Source of the DNA: Mangrovibacter plantisponsor
GTDB lineage: Bacteria > Pseudomonadota > Gammaproteobacteria > Enterobacterales > Enterobacteriaceae
Assembly (NCBI RefSeq): GCF_003182475.1
Contig: NZ_QGTS01000004.1
Location: forward strand, 62,001-126,000
DNA: 64,000 nt
Reading direction: 5' to 3'
How positions within the stretch are numbered: position 1 is the first letter of the stretch; each line of letters starts with the position of its first letter. The translations under genes were made by a program, and so were the position numbers. The notes under the pieces are model-generated. The model made no database searches. It saw only the letters and a list, made by a program, of their open reading frames with translations, and had not been told where the DNA came from. Shown in pieces: positions 1 through 11,268 of this stretch.

Positions 1-198
1 ACCGATTGCGAAAATCAGTGGCATATTGGCGAAAACGGAACCGCCCGCTTCGGCCATAACATGAGAAACGATGGCTGGCAGCCAACTGAAGTTAGCGGAA
101 CCCACACCAAGCAGGATACCTGCAATCGGCAGTACGGATACCGGTAGCATCAGCGATTTACCCACCTTCTGCAGGTTAGCAAATGCGTTCTTGAACAT
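1..198 (-). CDS. ptsG: PTS glucose transporter EIIBC, N-terminal fragment
   Basis: The first 66 codons of the glucose-specific enzyme IIBC of the phosphotransferase system, which imports and phosphorylates glucose at the inner membrane. The gene runs off the left edge of the window. The start [20 protein letters not shown] and the following membrane segment match E. coli PtsG nearly residue for residue. ATG is at 196-198 with an AGGAG Shine-Dalgarno just upstream. It lies downstream of ycfH on the same strand, as in E. coli, but a terminator at 411-450 and its own control region make it a separate unit. In E. coli fhuE follows ptsG; in this window fhuE is 60 kb away. Confidence 0.95.
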   Translation of the reverse strand, partial: MFKNAFANLQKVGKSLMLPVSVLPIAGILLGVGSANFSWLPAIVSHVMAEAGGSVFANMPLIFAIG

Positions 199-220
199 AA
201 TTGAGAGTGCTCCTGAGTAT
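199..220 (-). promoter_or_regulatory. ptsG ribosome-binding region, probable SgrS sRNA target
   Basis: On the minus strand the leader reads ACTCAGGAGCACTCTCAATT directly before the ptsG ATG. This matches, as I recall it, the E. coli ptsG segment to which the small RNA SgrS pairs, blocking translation and triggering decay during glucose-phosphate stress. The match is seen in sequence; use by SgrS is inferred from E. coli. Confidence 0.6.
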
Positions 221-299
221 TTGTGCTTTTTGTACGCGATATGCGCTTTGAGTCTGGGGGAGAAACAGACTCTCTTCAGGACATCTAAGTGCCCTTTAT

Positions 300-320
300 T
301 TATTACGCAGAGTAAAATAA
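300..320 (-). promoter_or_regulatory. Probable Mlc operator of ptsG
   Basis: The minus strand reads TTATTTTACTCTGCGTAATA here, an interrupted inverted repeat of TTATT/AATAA halves. It is nearly identical to the Mlc operator upstream of E. coli ptsG, also followed by an AAATAAAGGGC stretch. Mlc represses ptsG and is released from DNA by binding unphosphorylated PtsG during glucose uptake. The region 321-410 probably holds the promoter and CRP sites, but I could not place them with confidence. Confidence 0.6.
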
Positions 321-410
321 ATAGCGATTTCATTGTTTGATGGCAGTCACGTTTCCATGACAGACATACAGAAAAATCGCATTTAACCACTCAAATCGTA
401 TACATATGTT

Positions 411-450
411 ACAAAAAGGACGTTCACCGCCCGTTTTGTGGCGGTGAACT
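411..450 (-). terminator. Rho-independent terminator after ycfH
   Basis: A perfect 10-bp stem (GTTCACCGCC at 422-431 with its complement at 440-449, 8-nt loop) is followed on the minus strand by a short U-run from the A-tract at 413-417. It ends the yceD-to-ycfH direction of transcription before ptsG. Confidence 0.8.
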
Positions 451-495
451 TTACTCGCTTTGGGGATTAATTACGAGCCTTAAAATAACAAGGAT

Positions 496-1293
496 TTAGC
501 TATTCTGGCGTAAAGCAGAAAGGTCGACATTAAAAAGTGATGAGAAATTATTCGTCGTGATTTCCGCAATGGTTTCAACATCCACGCCTTTAAGCACAGC
601 CATATACTCGGCGACGTCACGCACCAGTGCAGGCTGGTTTTCCTTGCCCCGGTGAGGTACCGGTGCCAGATACGGAGAATCCGTTTCAACCAGAATTCTG
701 TCGAGCGGGACATAACGAGCCGCTTCACGCAGTGACTCAGCATTACGGAAAGTCACAATGCCCGAAAACGAGATATAGAACCCCATATCCAGCAATTTAC
801 CAGCCGTTTCTTTATCTTCTGTAAAACAGTGTAGCACCCCACCACAGTCCATCACCTGTTCCTGGCGTAAAATTGCCAGGGTATCTGCGCGTGCGTCACG
901 GGTATGAACAATGACAGGTTTGTTTAATGCCCGGCCAATTGCAATATGGTGGCTAAAAGAAGATTGCTGGCGCAATTTGGTTTCCGGCGTGTAGTAATAA
1001 TCCAGCCCGGTTTCGCCCATAGCTATCACGCCGGGTTGTGCTGCCAGATTGTGCAGGCGATCGACATCCAGCTCTGCATCCTGATTCAATGGGTGTACAC
1101 CACATGAAAAGGCCACATTATCCCGCTCACCAATTTGCTCACGCATCGCGACATAGCCATCAAGCGTTGTCGCCACCGCAAGACAGAAACCGACATCGCG
1201 TGCTGCTGCTTTGCTGAGGACATCATCCACATCTTTATGCAGTGTTTGGTAATCAAGGCCATCAAGGTGACAATGGGAATCAACTAAAAACAT
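496..1293 (-). CDS. ycfH: TatD-family metal-dependent hydrolase YcfH
   Basis: 265 residues, the same length as E. coli YcfH. The TatD-family metal ligands are visible: H7 and H9 in DSHCHLD, E94 in GETGLDYYY, H130 in VIVHTRDA, H155 in LHCFTED and D205 in ETDSPYLAP. TatD proteins are TIM-barrel metal-dependent hydrolases, several with nuclease or deacylase activity; the physiological substrate of YcfH is not settled. It follows holB by 9 nt at the distal end of the fab/holB cluster and is followed by a terminator. No anomalies seen. Confidence 0.95.
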   Translation of the reverse strand: MFLVDSHCHLDGLDYQTLHKDVDDVLSKAAARDVGFCLAVATTLDGYVAMREQIGERDNVAFSCGVHPLNQDAELDVDRLHNLAAQPGVIAMGETGLDYYYTPETKLRQQSSFSHHIAIGRALNKPVIVHTRDARADTLAILRQEQVMDCGGVLHCFTEDKETAGKLLDMGFYISFSGIVTFRNAESLREAARYVPLDRILVETDSPYLAPVPHRGKENQPALVRDVAEYMAVLKGVDVETIAEITTNNFSSLFNVDLSALRQNS

Positions 1294-1302
1294 AATCGTC
1301 TC

Positions 1303-2307
1303 TTACAGATGTATTGACGGGAGGGTCGCTCCCGGTTGCAGGTAATGCTCCCAGGCCAGTAACTGCTCTGCCAGCAGCAGTTCGCGGTTAATCCCCGGAA
1401 CAGCCAGCAGTTGTTCGCGTAATTGAAACACTGCAGCGCAAATCGCCTGGAGTACCATTCCCGGGTACCCTGCCAGTTGTTCCACTAGTGGCAGCCTGTC
1501 TACATTCATGACGGATTGCCCGGCGTGCTGCTGCAGTTTAAGTGCATCAACTAATAATGTCGAAAACCACCACAATATATCGGTGGCACGTTCCTGGTTC
1601 ATCAACGCCAGTAAGCTGTAGAACTCGCGGTTATTGAGCGCCTGGGTTAGTTGCTCACAAAATTTATTGCGCAGTGCAGTGCTGTCCGGTTGTAACAACG
1701 ATAACGCCGCAGCAGGTGCGCCACAGGATAAGCGCAGTGCAGCAAGGCATTGCACGGTATCAGAACCCGATTCACGTTGTAACCAGGCCTGCGCCCAGGG
1801 CTCATCAGGCACACCCAACGGGAAGTAAAAACACCGGCTGCGCAGAGTTGGCAATAGCTTATCCGGCTCATGGCAGGCCATAAGGAACCAGGTATTTTCC
1901 GGTGGCTCTTCCAGCGTTTTTAATAATGCATTAGCCGCCGCTTCTGTCAGAAGTGTGACATCCTTAATCCACACTACTTTTGCTCCGCCGAGGCTGGCGC
2001 GGTTATACAGTTTATCGGTGACATCACGGATAACATCAATACCGAGATTCTGTTTTCCTTTTTCAGGAACAACAGCGGTGTAATCAGGGTGTGTCCCTGC
2101 CTGCATTAACTGACACCCACGGCACTGCCCACAGCTTTTATTACCCTGAGGAGACTGGCACATTTTCAGCCGCGCCAGTGCATAACACAGAGCATCTTCT
2201 CCCATTCCTGGAATGGCATGAATGAGTAACGCTGGATGCCCATGCCCGGCCTGATGCTGCCCTGACAATTTTTCAAAGGCCGGGCGCAGCCATGGGTACC
2301 ATTTCAT
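1303..2307 (-). CDS. holB: DNA polymerase III delta' subunit
   Basis: 334 residues, equal to E. coli HolB. It is the delta' subunit of the clamp loader that places the beta clamp on primed DNA. The N-terminal AAA+ domain has a degenerate P-loop ([12 protein letters not shown]), as expected because delta' does not hydrolyse ATP. The four-cysteine zinc module is intact at C50, C59, C62 and C65 (CGQCRGC), followed by GTHPDY. A conserved LLKTLEEPP segment sits in the middle. Its ATG overlaps the tmk stop by 4 nt, indicating translational coupling. Confidence 0.97.
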   Translation of the reverse strand: MKWYPWLRPAFEKLSGQHQAGHGHPALLIHAIPGMGEDALCYALARLKMCQSPQGNKSCGQCRGCQLMQAGTHPDYTAVVPEKGKQNLGIDVIRDVTDKLYNRASLGGAKVVWIKDVTLLTEAAANALLKTLEEPPENTWFLMACHEPDKLLPTLRSRCFYFPLGVPDEPWAQAWLQRESGSDTVQCLAALRLSCGAPAAALSLLQPDSTALRNKFCEQLTQALNNREFYSLLALMNQERATDILWWFSTLLVDALKLQQHAGQSVMNVDRLPLVEQLAGYPGMVLQAICAAVFQLREQLLAVPGINRELLLAEQLLAWEHYLQPGATLPSIHL

Positions 2308-2957
2308 TCACTGTCACCTTTTTCCCAGAGAGCCAGCGTTTCATGTAACGTACGGCGAATAGAGTCAGCAACCTCGGCCTGAGATGCATTGGCATTAACC
2401 GTCGCAATACGTTCATCCTGTGCGGCAAGCGCCTGGTAGCGTGCCCGTGTCCGGTCAAAAAACGCCAGGGACTCGGTTTCAATGCGGTCGAGTTCGCCCC
2501 GGGCCCTGGCCCGAGCCAGTCCGATTTTGGGTTCGACATCCAAATAGAGTGTCAAGTCTGGAGCGAAATCCCCCAGCACAGTATTACGCAGGGTTTCTAA
2601 TAACCGGGCATCAATTTCACGCCCCCCGCCCTGGTACGCCTGGGTAGATAAATCGTGGCGGTCGCCAATGACCCAGGCACCACGGGCCAGTGCCGGTTTA
2701 ATCACCGTTTCAACCAACTGAACCCGGGCTGCATAGAACATCAGCACTTCGGCTTTATCTGTAATGACTTCGTCGCCGACCGCTTTGATATCCAGCACCA
2801 GGCTGCGTAGTTTTTCTGCCAGAACCGTACCACCAGGCTCACGGGTAAACACAAGATCGCGGACACCCCGTGACTGCAGTGTCTCGACAATCACATCACG
2901 CGCACTGGTTTTACCCGCGCCTTCAAGGCCTTCAATCACTATAAATTTACTGCGCAT
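2304..2957 (-). CDS. tmk: Thymidylate kinase
   Basis: 217 residues (E. coli 213). It phosphorylates dTMP to dTDP. The P-loop GLEGAGKT lies at residues 10-17, the DR(H/Y) nucleotide-binding motif is in [16 protein letters not shown], and the LID segment follows with [11 protein letters not shown]. It overlaps mltG by 11 nt upstream and holB by 4 nt downstream, so the three are probably one transcript. The order mltG-tmk-holB is conserved across enterobacteria. Confidence 0.97.
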   Translation of the reverse strand: MRSKFIVIEGLEGAGKTSARDVIVETLQSRGVRDLVFTREPGGTVLAEKLRSLVLDIKAVGDEVITDKAEVLMFYAARVQLVETVIKPALARGAWVIGDRHDLSTQAYQGGGREIDARLLETLRNTVLGDFAPDLTLYLDVEPKIGLARARARGELDRIETESLAFFDRTRARYQALAAQDERIATVNANASQAEVADSIRRTLHETLALWEKGDSE

Positions 2958-3966
2958 TTTTTTCCTTTAATGTGTTGATCCATGCCCGTACAGCCTTGTT
3001 GTGGTTGGCCAGATTGGTACTGAATGTATGCCCGCCTTTGCCATCGGCGACAAAATAAAGATACGGCGATTTTGCCGGGTGAGCAGCCGCCTTCAATGAA
3101 GGCACACTCGGCACTGCTATCGGGCCCGGCGGCAACCCACTAATCACATAAGTGTTATAGGGTGTCGCAGTATCAAGATCCTTGCGGGTCAGTTTACCAT
3201 TCCAGTCTGCGCCCATACCGTAAATTACCGTTGGGTCGGTTTGTAAACGCATGCCAATACGCAGGCGGTTAATGAATACAGAGGCAACCAGTTCCCGCTC
3301 ACTGGCAACGGCGGTTTCTTTTTCAATGATGGAAGCCATGATAACCATCTGGTCGCTATTTTTGTACGGCAGATTATCGGCTTTAGACGCCCAAATGGTT
3401 GCTACAGTATTCACCATTTTTTGATGTGCACGTTCCAGTATCGCCACATCTGTAGTTCCGGCGGTATATAACCAGGTATCCGGGTAGAACCATCCTTCCA
3501 CTTCGTTTTCTGGTATATCAAGGGCTTTGGCAACCGCACTATAACTATCGTCTTTCAGGGTATGCCGAATATATGGCGCTTCCCGTAACTGAGCCAGCCA
3601 CTGATGTACTGTTTGCCCTTCAACCAGACGCAACGGAAATTGAGCCTCTTTACCACTCGCCAGTAACGACATTAATTGACGGACTGTCATATCTGGAGTC
3701 AGGCGATAAGTACCCGCTTTAAAGTTTGCCAGTTGCGGTTCAAGGCGCAGCAACCACTGAAAAACACGTGGGCGATTGATAATTTTTTCATCATAAAGTT
3801 GATTACCCAGAGCCAGACGGCCTGTACCCGGCTTCAGGGTAAAATAGATTTCTTGTTTAATCAGCAGTGAACTCACTGCAAGCTTACGGACTTTCCAGTA
3901 ACCCACTCCGGCGGCAACAGCCAGCAGAAGAACGAGCACAAGAACGAGGCGCAGCATTTTTTTCAT
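2947..3966 (-). CDS. mltG: Endolytic murein transglycosylase MltG
   Basis: 339 residues from the chosen ATG (E. coli YceG 340). A single N-terminal membrane anchor (residues about 3-22) is followed by the periplasmic YceG domain. The catalytic region has [10 protein letters not shown] with the active-site glutamate, then [17 protein letters not shown]. MltG cleaves nascent glycan strands and is thought to set their length. An in-frame TTG at 3996 would add ten residues; I chose ATG 3966 because it matches the E. coli N-terminus MKK followed by the anchor and avoids deeper overlap with pabC. No strong Shine-Dalgarno is visible, which suggests coupling to pabC translation. Confidence 0.95.
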   Translation of the reverse strand: MKKMLRLVLVLVLLLAVAAGVGYWKVRKLAVSSLLIKQEIYFTLKPGTGRLALGNQLYDEKIINRPRVFQWLLRLEPQLANFKAGTYRLTPDMTVRQLMSLLASGKEAQFPLRLVEGQTVHQWLAQLREAPYIRHTLKDDSYSAVAKALDIPENEVEGWFYPDTWLYTAGTTDVAILERAHQKMVNTVATIWASKADNLPYKNSDQMVIMASIIEKETAVASERELVASVFINRLRIGMRLQTDPTVIYGMGADWNGKLTRKDLDTATPYNTYVISGLPPGPIAVPSVPSLKAAAHPAKSPYLYFVADGKGGHTFSTNLANHNKAVRAWINTLKEKNAQ

Positions 3967-3976
3967 GACAATATTT

Positions 3977-4777
3977 TTACTCACATAGTGGGGCAAGGAA
4001 GGTAAACAACTCTTGTGATGTGTACCGCGTGGTGATGGCCTGCCGGACCGAAATTATTGGCATCAAAGCATTGCAGATGAAGGCTTCATCTGCGCGCAGC
4101 AACGCATCAGGGGCAGCCCGTACTTGATGCACTATTCTGCCCTGCCGCGTTAATTCTGCCATTATATGCTGGCGCATTGTTCCGTTCACACCGGAGCGGT
4201 CAACCAATGGCGTGTATACTGCCTCGCCCTCTCGCCAGAATAAATTAGCGGCACAACATTCCACCATCATGCCATCACTGTCAAGAACAATGGTTTCATG
4301 CTGGTTTGCCTGTTCAAGTTCCGCCCGAATAAAAACCTGTTCAAGCCGGTTAAGGTGTTTTATACCAGCAAGCTGGGGGTTAATCCCCATACGGACAGAA
4401 CTCAGCCCCAGTGTCACTCCGGCGTTTTTCCATTCAGCATAAAAGGAAGGGAAACCTGAGACAGACAATATTCTTACCGGGCTGCCACATTGCGCTGGAC
4501 TGTAACCACGCCCACCACTCCCTCGGCTGATAATCACTTTCAGAACAGCAAGATCCTGAGAACGAGCCATTTCAGCCATTTCTGCTGCCAGAGTTTCCCA
4601 TTGAATAAAAGGGATAAGCAGACGCTGGCAGGCTTGCTGCAAACGAGCAATGTGATGAGATAAAAAACGAATTTCACCGGCAACAATTCGTGCGGTAGTA
4701 AAGCAACCATCGCCAAACTGAATGGACCGGTCGTTCGCTGGCAGGTGTGACTGGTATTCACCATTAATCAAGAACAT
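3977..4777 (-). CDS. pabC: Aminodeoxychorismate lyase
   Basis: 266 residues (E. coli 269). A pyridoxal-phosphate fold-type IV enzyme that releases pyruvate from 4-amino-4-deoxychorismate to give p-aminobenzoate for folate. The Schiff-base lysine is K140 in [11 protein letters not shown]; the start [20 protein letters not shown] and the segment [10 protein letters not shown] are typical. The gene sits between fabF and mltG as in E. coli. The 111-nt gap to fabF carries a hairpin but no clear U-run, so it is likely cotranscribed with fabF at least in part. Confidence 0.95.
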   Translation of the reverse strand: MFLINGEYQSHLPANDRSIQFGDGCFTTARIVAGEIRFLSHHIARLQQACQRLLIPFIQWETLAAEMAEMARSQDLAVLKVIISRGSGGRGYSPAQCGSPVRILSVSGFPSFYAEWKNAGVTLGLSSVRMGINPQLAGIKHLNRLEQVFIRAELEQANQHETIVLDSDGMMVECCAANLFWREGEAVYTPLVDRSGVNGTMRQHIMAELTRQGRIVHQVRAAPDALLRADEAFICNALMPIISVRQAITTRYTSQELFTFLAPLCE

Positions 4778-4888
4778 CGCGCATCCTCACATCATGGAGG
4801 CGATAGTGTGACAGGCGGCGAAGTTGAGGGCAAGAGAAGGAGTCTGAGACAGATAAGGCCCGTAATACACGGGCCTGAAGTCACTGTG

Positions 4889-6207
<1,319 letters not shown>

Positions 6208-6217
6208 GAGATGTCAC

Positions 6218-6454
6218 TTACGCCTGGTGGCCGTTGATATAATCAATGGCAGCCTGAACGGTGGTGATTTTCTCAGCTTCTTCGTCCGGAATCTCAGTAT
6301 CAAACTCTTCTTCCAGAGCCATTACCAGCTCAACGGTGTCAAGAGAATCGGCGCCCAGGTCTTCAACGAAGGAAGCGCTGTTAACAACTTCTTCCTGCTT
6401 AACGCCCAGCTGTTCGCCGATAATTTTCTTAACGCGTTCTTCGATAGTGCTCAT
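6218..6454 (-). CDS. acpP: Acyl carrier protein
   Basis: 78 residues, very acidic, essentially the E. coli sequence. The phosphopantetheine attachment serine is S37 in [21 protein letters not shown] carries the growing acyl chain for FabD, FabH, FabG and FabF encoded around it and donates acyl groups to PlsX, LpxL and others. The start follows a purine-rich AGGAAATTTAAGAGT leader. Confidence 0.98.
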   Translation of the reverse strand: MSTIEERVKKIIGEQLGVKQEEVVNSASFVEDLGADSLDTVELVMALEEEFDTEIPDEEAEKITTVQAAIDYINGHQA

Positions 6455-6501
6455 ACTCTTAAATTTCCTATCAAAACTCGCTTTCGCGATGGTTTTCGTA
6501 G

Positions 6502-6530
6502 TGTATAAAATGTTGAAAAAGATGCAACTA
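6502..6530 (-). promoter_or_regulatory. Probable acpP promoter
   Basis: On the minus strand TAGTTG (6525-6530) and TATACA (6502-6507) are spaced by 17 nt, followed by a leader of about 40 nt with a small TCGC/GCGA hairpin. The 264-nt gap between fabG and acpP otherwise holds no gene. This corresponds in position to the strong acpP promoter of E. coli; the exact start is not shown by sequence. Confidence 0.5.
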
Positions 6531-6718
6531 AATCCCGGCAGGTCTTACCACGATTTTACGCTATTTTGCGGGTATTCCCGCTAATAACGCAAATAATTTT
6601 CTACTTCTCCGCACTCAGACTCAATAAACGCAGAATTTTCGCACATTCTCTGATTATATCTCAGACAAGTGGACAATCTGTATTCAACGACATTCCGGGC
6701 AAAAAAAGTATAGCGTGG

Positions 6719-7453
6719 TTACACCATGTACATTCCACCATTGACGTGCAAAGTTTCACCAGTGATGTAACCTGCGTCGTCAGAGGCCAAAAATACAACC
6801 GCATTGGCGATTTCCTTCGCGTCACCGAGGCGACCCGCAGGAACCTGCGCCAGAATACCTGCACGCTGATCATCAGACAGCGCACGCGTCATGTCCGTTT
6901 CAATAAAACCCGGAGCAACAACGTTTACTGTAATGCCGCGTGACGCCACTTCGCGTGCCAGTGATTTACTAAAGCCAATCAGACCGGCTTTTGCCGCAGC
7001 ATAGTTAGCCTGACCAGCATTTCCCATGGTACCAACCACAGAACCGATAGTAATAATACGACCATGACGCTTTTTCATCATAGCGCGCATTACTGCTTTA
7101 GACAGACGGAAAACTGATGATAAGTTGGTTTCAATGATATCGTTCCACTCATCATCTTTCATGCGCATGAGCAAGTTATCTCGAGTTATTCCGGCATTAT
7201 TAACCAAAATATCGACTTCACCAAACGCTGAACGGATGTTTTCCAAAACAGACTCAATAGATGCCGGGTCGGTCACATTCAATACCAAACCTTTCCCGTT
7301 ATCACCTAAATAATCGCTGATTGCCTGGGCACCATTTTCGCTGGTTGCCGTACCAATCACTTTCGCGCCACGTGCAACCAGGGTTTCTGCGATTGCACGC
7401 CCGATACCACGGCTTGCGCCAGTAACCAGAGCGACTTTACCTTCAAAACTCAT
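6719..7453 (-). CDS. fabG: 3-oxoacyl-ACP reductase
   Basis: 244 residues, as in E. coli. An NADPH-dependent short-chain dehydrogenase reducing 3-oxoacyl-ACP. The cofactor motif TGASRGIG lies near residues 12-19, NNAG follows, and the catalytic Ser-Tyr-Lys set appears in ITIGSVVGTMGNAGQ and NYAAAKAG. An upstream in-frame ATG at 7465 would add four residues; ATG 7453 is preferred because AGGAAC lies immediately upstream at good spacing and the product then begins MSFEGKVALVTGASRG like its relatives. It starts 11 nt after the fabD stop. Confidence 0.97.
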   Translation of the reverse strand: MSFEGKVALVTGASRGIGRAIAETLVARGAKVIGTATSENGAQAISDYLGDNGKGLVLNVTDPASIESVLENIRSAFGEVDILVNNAGITRDNLLMRMKDDEWNDIIETNLSSVFRLSKAVMRAMMKKRHGRIITIGSVVGTMGNAGQANYAAAKAGLIGFSKSLAREVASRGITVNVVAPGFIETDMTRALSDDQRAGILAQVPAGRLGDAKEIANAVVFLASDDAGYITGETLHVNGGMYMV

Positions 7454-7464
7454 AATGTTCCTCA

Positions 7465-8394
7465 TTATTGCTCAAGCGCTGCTGACAGTGCGGCCGGCTC
7501 ATTGATGGCCGATGCAGTCAGGGTGTCAACAATACGTTTAGTCAACCCGGTCAGTACCTTACCTGGGCCTGCTTCAAATAACTGACTTACGCCTTGAGCA
7601 GACATAAACTCAACACTCTGTGTCCACAATACCGGGCTGTATAACTGACGAACCAGGGCTTCCCGGATAGCGTCCGGAGAGGTTTCGCATTTTACATCAA
7701 CGTTGTTAACAACGGGAATGGCTGGCGCATTAAATGCGATATTTTGCAGTTCAACTGCCAGTTTTTCAGCCGCCGGCTTCATTAACGCACAGTGGGAAGG
7801 TACGCTGACCGGCAACGGCAGAGCGCGTTTGGCGCCTGCAGCTTTACAGGCAGCCCCTGCTCTTTCCACCGCTTCTTTATTGCCAGCAATAACTACCTGG
7901 CCCGGCGAGTTGTAGTTAACCGGGGAAACGACCTGACCTTGCGCAGACTCTTCACAAGCCTTAGCGATGGATGCATCGTCAAGGCCGATAATGGCAGACA
8001 TTGCACCCGTGCCTTCTGGCACTGCTTCCTGCATGAATTTACCACGCAGTTCAACCAGACGTACTGCATCACGAAATGCGATAACGCCTGCGCAAACCAG
8101 AGCAGAATATTCGCCCAGGCTGTGCCCGGCCATCAGCGCTGGCGTTTTGCCGCCTGCCTGCTGCCAAACACGCCATAATGCGACAGAAGCCGTCAGCAAT
8201 GCAGGCTGTGTCTGCCAGGTTTTATTCAATTCTTCTGCCGGGCCTTGTTGAGCCAACGCCCATAAGTCATAACCCAGCACATCAGAGGCTTCACGAAATG
8301 TTTCTTCAACCACCGGATACTGTGCAGCAAGTTCAGCCAGCATACCGACAGACTGAGAACCCTGTCCGGGGAAAACAAAAGCAAATTGTGTCAT
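7465..8394 (-). CDS. fabD: Malonyl-CoA:ACP transacylase
   Basis: 309 residues, as in E. coli. It moves malonyl from CoA to ACP. The nucleophile serine is in GHSLGEYSALVC (about residue 92) and the catalytic histidine in VPSHCALM. The N-terminal FVFPGQGSQ motif confirms the start at 8394 rather than the seven-residue upstream extension. It begins 17 nt after fabH and leads into fabG. Confidence 0.97.
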   Translation of the reverse strand: MTQFAFVFPGQGSQSVGMLAELAAQYPVVEETFREASDVLGYDLWALAQQGPAEELNKTWQTQPALLTASVALWRVWQQAGGKTPALMAGHSLGEYSALVCAGVIAFRDAVRLVELRGKFMQEAVPEGTGAMSAIIGLDDASIAKACEESAQGQVVSPVNYNSPGQVVIAGNKEAVERAGAACKAAGAKRALPLPVSVPSHCALMKPAAEKLAVELQNIAFNAPAIPVVNNVDVKCETSPDAIREALVRQLYSPVLWTQSVEFMSAQGVSQLFEAGPGKVLTGLTKRIVDTLTASAINEPAALSAALEQ

Positions 8395-8411
8395 TTTTTT
8401 GTCCCTGCTAA

Positions 8412-9365
8412 TCAAAAGCGAACCAGTGCAGAACCCCAGGTGAACCCGCCACCAAAGGCTTCCAGCAGAACTAACTGACCCGGCTTAATACGCCCGTCAC
8501 GTACCGCTTCATCCAGCGCTGACGGAACAGATGCCGCAGAAGTATTACCGTGCCGGTCCAGCGTCACCACCACACTTTCCATTGGCATGCGCAGTTTTTT
8601 CGCAGTCGCGCTAATAATACGCAGGTTAGCCTGATGGGGCACCAGCCAGTCGAGATCTTCACGATTGAGGTTATTTGCTGCCAGTGTCTCATCAACAATA
8701 TGAGCAAGCTCGGTAACCGCCACCTTAAAGACTTCATTCCCTGCCATTGTCAACCAGGATGGATTTTCCGGGTTAACACGGTCAAGGTTTGGCAACGTTA
8801 ACAGGTCACCGTAAGCACCATCAGCATGCAAATGCGTGGAAATGATACCAGGTTGTTCAGATTTGGACAGCACCACAGCACCAGCACCATCACCAAATAA
8901 GATGATGGTACCACGGTCTGCGGGGTCCAAAGTGCGTGCCAGTACGTCAGAACCGATCACCAGCGCGTAATCAACTGCGCCATTTTTGATATATTGATCA
9001 GCAATACTTAACGCATAGGTAAACCCGGCACAGGCTGCGCCTACATCAAAGGCCGGGCAGCCTTTAATACCAAGCTGAGCCTGGATTTGGCATGCAGCAC
9101 TTGGGAACGCGTGCGTCGAAGACGTTGTGGCAACAATGATTAAGCCAATTTGTGTTTTATCAACACCGGCCATGTCAAGCGCATTACACGCAGCCTGATA
9201 ACCCATGGTCGCAACGGTTTCTTCCGGCGCAGCAATGCGGCGCTCACGGATCCCAGTACGAGTAACGATCCACTCATCAGTGGTTTCTACCATTTTTTCC
9301 AGGTCGGCGTTAGTACGCACGTGTTCAGGCAAATAGCTGCCCGTACCAATAATCTTTGTATACAT
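8412..9365 (-). CDS. fabH: 3-oxoacyl-ACP synthase III (KAS III)
   Basis: 317 residues, as in E. coli. It condenses acetyl-CoA with malonyl-ACP, the first step of fatty-acid synthesis. The catalytic triad is present: C112 in [11 protein letters not shown], His in [10 protein letters not shown] and Asn in RHGNTSAAS. It starts 6 nt after plsX. Confidence 0.97.
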   Translation of the reverse strand: MYTKIIGTGSYLPEHVRTNADLEKMVETTDEWIVTRTGIRERRIAAPEETVATMGYQAACNALDMAGVDKTQIGLIIVATTSSTHAFPSAACQIQAQLGIKGCPAFDVGAACAGFTYALSIADQYIKNGAVDYALVIGSDVLARTLDPADRGTIILFGDGAGAVVLSKSEQPGIISTHLHADGAYGDLLTLPNLDRVNPENPSWLTMAGNEVFKVAVTELAHIVDETLAANNLNREDLDWLVPHQANLRIISATAKKLRMPMESVVVTLDRHGNTSAASVPSALDEAVRDGRIKPGQLVLLEAFGGGFTWGSALVRF

Positions 9366-9371
9366 GTACGC

Positions 9372-10406
9372 TCAGTCACTCTTGGGTAATACAGATTTCA
9401 GGCGAGAAGCAATTCGCTCAGGGATTTGCCGCCGCACCGCCTGCACTGCCTGTTCAATCGCGACCTCAAACGCTCGCTGATTGGCCGCACCGTGGCTTTT
9501 AATTACAGTGCCGCGCAATCCTAACAGACAGGCGCCATTATACTGGTCGGGGTTGAGGTGACTGAATCGCCTTTGCAGGCTTTTTTGTAACCAATGCTTT
9601 AATAAAATCAGCCACCACGCCCTTTTTTTCCCTTCCGACTGCGATTTCAGCAGCGAAAGAAACATTCTTACCACACCTTCCATGGTCTTTAATGTCACAT
9701 TGCCAACAAACCCGTCACAGACCAGCACATCCGTTTTTCCGGTCAGTAATTCATTTGCTTCCAGATATCCGATGTACTGAATAGCCGGCAGTGCCGCCAG
9801 AACAGCCGCGGCACTACGAATAGGTTCAGGGCCTTTGGTTTCTTCTTCACCAATATTCAGCAGCGCAACACGCGGCTGAGACAGCCCTAACAGCTCTTCC
9901 GCCAGGACAGAACCCATAATAGCGAATTGCACCAGCATATCACTGTCACAATCCACATTAGCACCCAGGTCCAGAACGACTGTTTTTCCACGCATCTGGT
10001 GTGGCAGCATTGTTACCAGTGCCGGGCGCTCAATTCCATCCAGCGGCTTTAATAATAATTTTGACAGGCCCATCAATGCGCCAGTATTTCCGGCGCTGAC
10101 ACAGGCCTGAGCCCGCCCTTCTTTCACCAGTTCCAGCGCAATGCGCATGGAGGAGCCACGGCTGTTACGCACAGCATGCGATGGCCGGGCATCACTGGCA
10201 ATAACTGACTGAGCAGGAATAATCTGCAAACGTGACCGTTGGTCAAAATCAGCTTTGGCAAGTAATGGAGTAATGGCGTCGGGATTGCCGACTAAAAGAA
10301 GGTTCAGTTGCGAATTAGATTCCAGTGCCTGCAAAGCTGCAGGCACTGTCACAGCAGGGCCAAAATCGCCCCCCATGGCATCTAACGCAAGGGTTAGACG
10401 TGTCAA
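9372..10406 (-). CDS. plsX: Phosphate acyltransferase PlsX
   Basis: 344 residues (E. coli 356, which has a longer C-terminus). It converts acyl-ACP to acyl-phosphate for phosphatidic acid synthesis. The motif [12 protein letters not shown] begins the protein and [18 protein letters not shown] and [10 protein letters not shown] follow. The start codon is TTG (10404-10406), fixed by alignment with MTRLTLALD of relatives; no ATG fits and the Shine-Dalgarno is poor, so translation may depend on coupling to rpmF 12 nt upstream. Confidence 0.95.
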   Translation of the reverse strand: MTRLTLALDAMGGDFGPAVTVPAALQALESNSQLNLLLVGNPDAITPLLAKADFDQRSRLQIIPAQSVIASDARPSHAVRNSRGSSMRIALELVKEGRAQACVSAGNTGALMGLSKLLLKPLDGIERPALVTMLPHQMRGKTVVLDLGANVDCDSDMLVQFAIMGSVLAEELLGLSQPRVALLNIGEEETKGPEPIRSAAAVLAALPAIQYIGYLEANELLTGKTDVLVCDGFVGNVTLKTMEGVVRMFLSLLKSQSEGKKRAWWLILLKHWLQKSLQRRFSHLNPDQYNGACLLGLRGTVIKSHGAANQRAFEVAIEQAVQAVRRQIPERIASRLKSVLPKSD

Positions 10407-10418
10407 AGTATCGCCAGA

Positions 10419-10589
10419 TTACTTAGCGATTACCTTGCGGCCACGGTAGAAACCGTCAGCAGTAACGTGGTGGCGCAGGTGCGTTTCACCAGAAACTTTA
10501 TCTACAGACAGGCTGGCAGTGGTCAGCGCGTCATGAGAACGACGCATGCCACGTTTGGAACGGGTTGGTTTATTCTGTTGTACGGCCAT
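10419..10589 (-). CDS. rpmF: 50S ribosomal protein L32
   Basis: 56 residues starting [20 protein letters not shown] and ending GRKVIAK. A basic ribosomal protein; this version lacks the zinc-ribbon cysteines found in some bacterial L32 proteins, as is usual in enterobacteria. It sits between yceD and plsX, the arrangement that joins ribosome and fatty-acid genes in one transcript. Confidence 0.97.
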   Translation of the reverse strand: MAVQQNKPTRSKRGMRRSHDALTTASLSVDKVSGETHLRHHVTADGFYRGRKVIAK

Positions 10590-10605
10590 GGACCTTACTC
10601 CTCAA

Positions 10606-11127
10606 TTACTTACGCTTTAAACTTGCTAATACGGCAAATGGGTTTGGTTTCTCCGCCTCTGCAGGCAGTTCACCAAAGACCATGTCCGCCTCGGACACTT
10701 CACAGTGTTCAGAATCATGCACCGGAACTACTGGTAAGGCGATGATGATTTCATCTTCGACCATAGCCAGCAGATCGATTTCACCGAACTCGTTAACCTC
10801 GATCGGTTCATACGCTTCCGGGAGTGCTTCAGCCTGCTCGTCAGAAACGACCGGGCTAAAACAATACGTTGTGTGAACCTGATGCGGGAATGTGTTGCCG
10901 CAGCGCTGACAAGTCAGAGTAACCGACACCTTCGCATCGCCAGTAATAACGGCGAGACGCTGGTTATCAATTGCGAACGACATTTCACATTCTACATCAC
11001 TGTCCACACTGACGACGGATTCAGCAACGCGCGCCGCCTGCTCAGGGGTATATATGCCCTGATAGTCGAGGCGTTTTTGAGCTGTGCGTACCGGATCCAG
11101 TGTCAGGGGTAATTTTACCTTTTGCAT
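10606..11127 (-). CDS. yceD: DUF177 protein YceD, probable 23S rRNA accumulation factor
   Basis: 173 residues, the E. coli length, about 90% alike by eye. DUF177 family; E. coli YceD and plant relatives have been linked to 23S rRNA accumulation. A CxxC pair (TCQRCGNTF) and a later HCEVSEAD segment are visible. It is the first gene of the rpmF-plsX-fab transcript. Its ATG lies only about 10 nt from the -10 box of the strong promoter upstream, so the mRNA from that promoter would be nearly leaderless, and no Shine-Dalgarno is visible. Confidence 0.93.
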   Translation of the reverse strand: MQKVKLPLTLDPVRTAQKRLDYQGIYTPEQAARVAESVVSVDSDVECEMSFAIDNQRLAVITGDAKVSVTLTCQRCGNTFPHQVHTTYCFSPVVSDEQAEALPEAYEPIEVNEFGEIDLLAMVEDEIIIALPVVPVHDSEHCEVSEADMVFGELPAEAEKPNPFAVLASLKRK

Positions 11128-11136
11128 AGGGCGCGC

Positions 11137-11165
11137 ATATTAACTTTGTAACGTCTTAGAGTCAA
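11137..11165 (-). promoter_or_regulatory. Promoter of the yceD-rpmF-plsX-fab operon
   Basis: On the minus strand TTGACT (11160-11165) and TAATAT (11137-11142) are separated by exactly 17 nt, a near-consensus sigma-70 promoter. The expected start, about 11129-11131, is 2-4 nt from the yceD ATG at 11127. Confidence 0.75.
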
Positions 11166-11268
11166 AGAAAAAGGCATTATGACTCACCTTTTGCCATTTA
11201 TTCGCACACATTGCGGCTGCACAGTTTAAAATATGGCGAACAAATTCGCTATAGATGACAGAAAAAAT

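Noticed and set aside
4857-4875. GGCCCGT/ACGGGCC hairpin between fabF and pabC as a terminator
   Set aside because: No U-run on the minus strand, so termination is not supported; it may be only a read-through structure.
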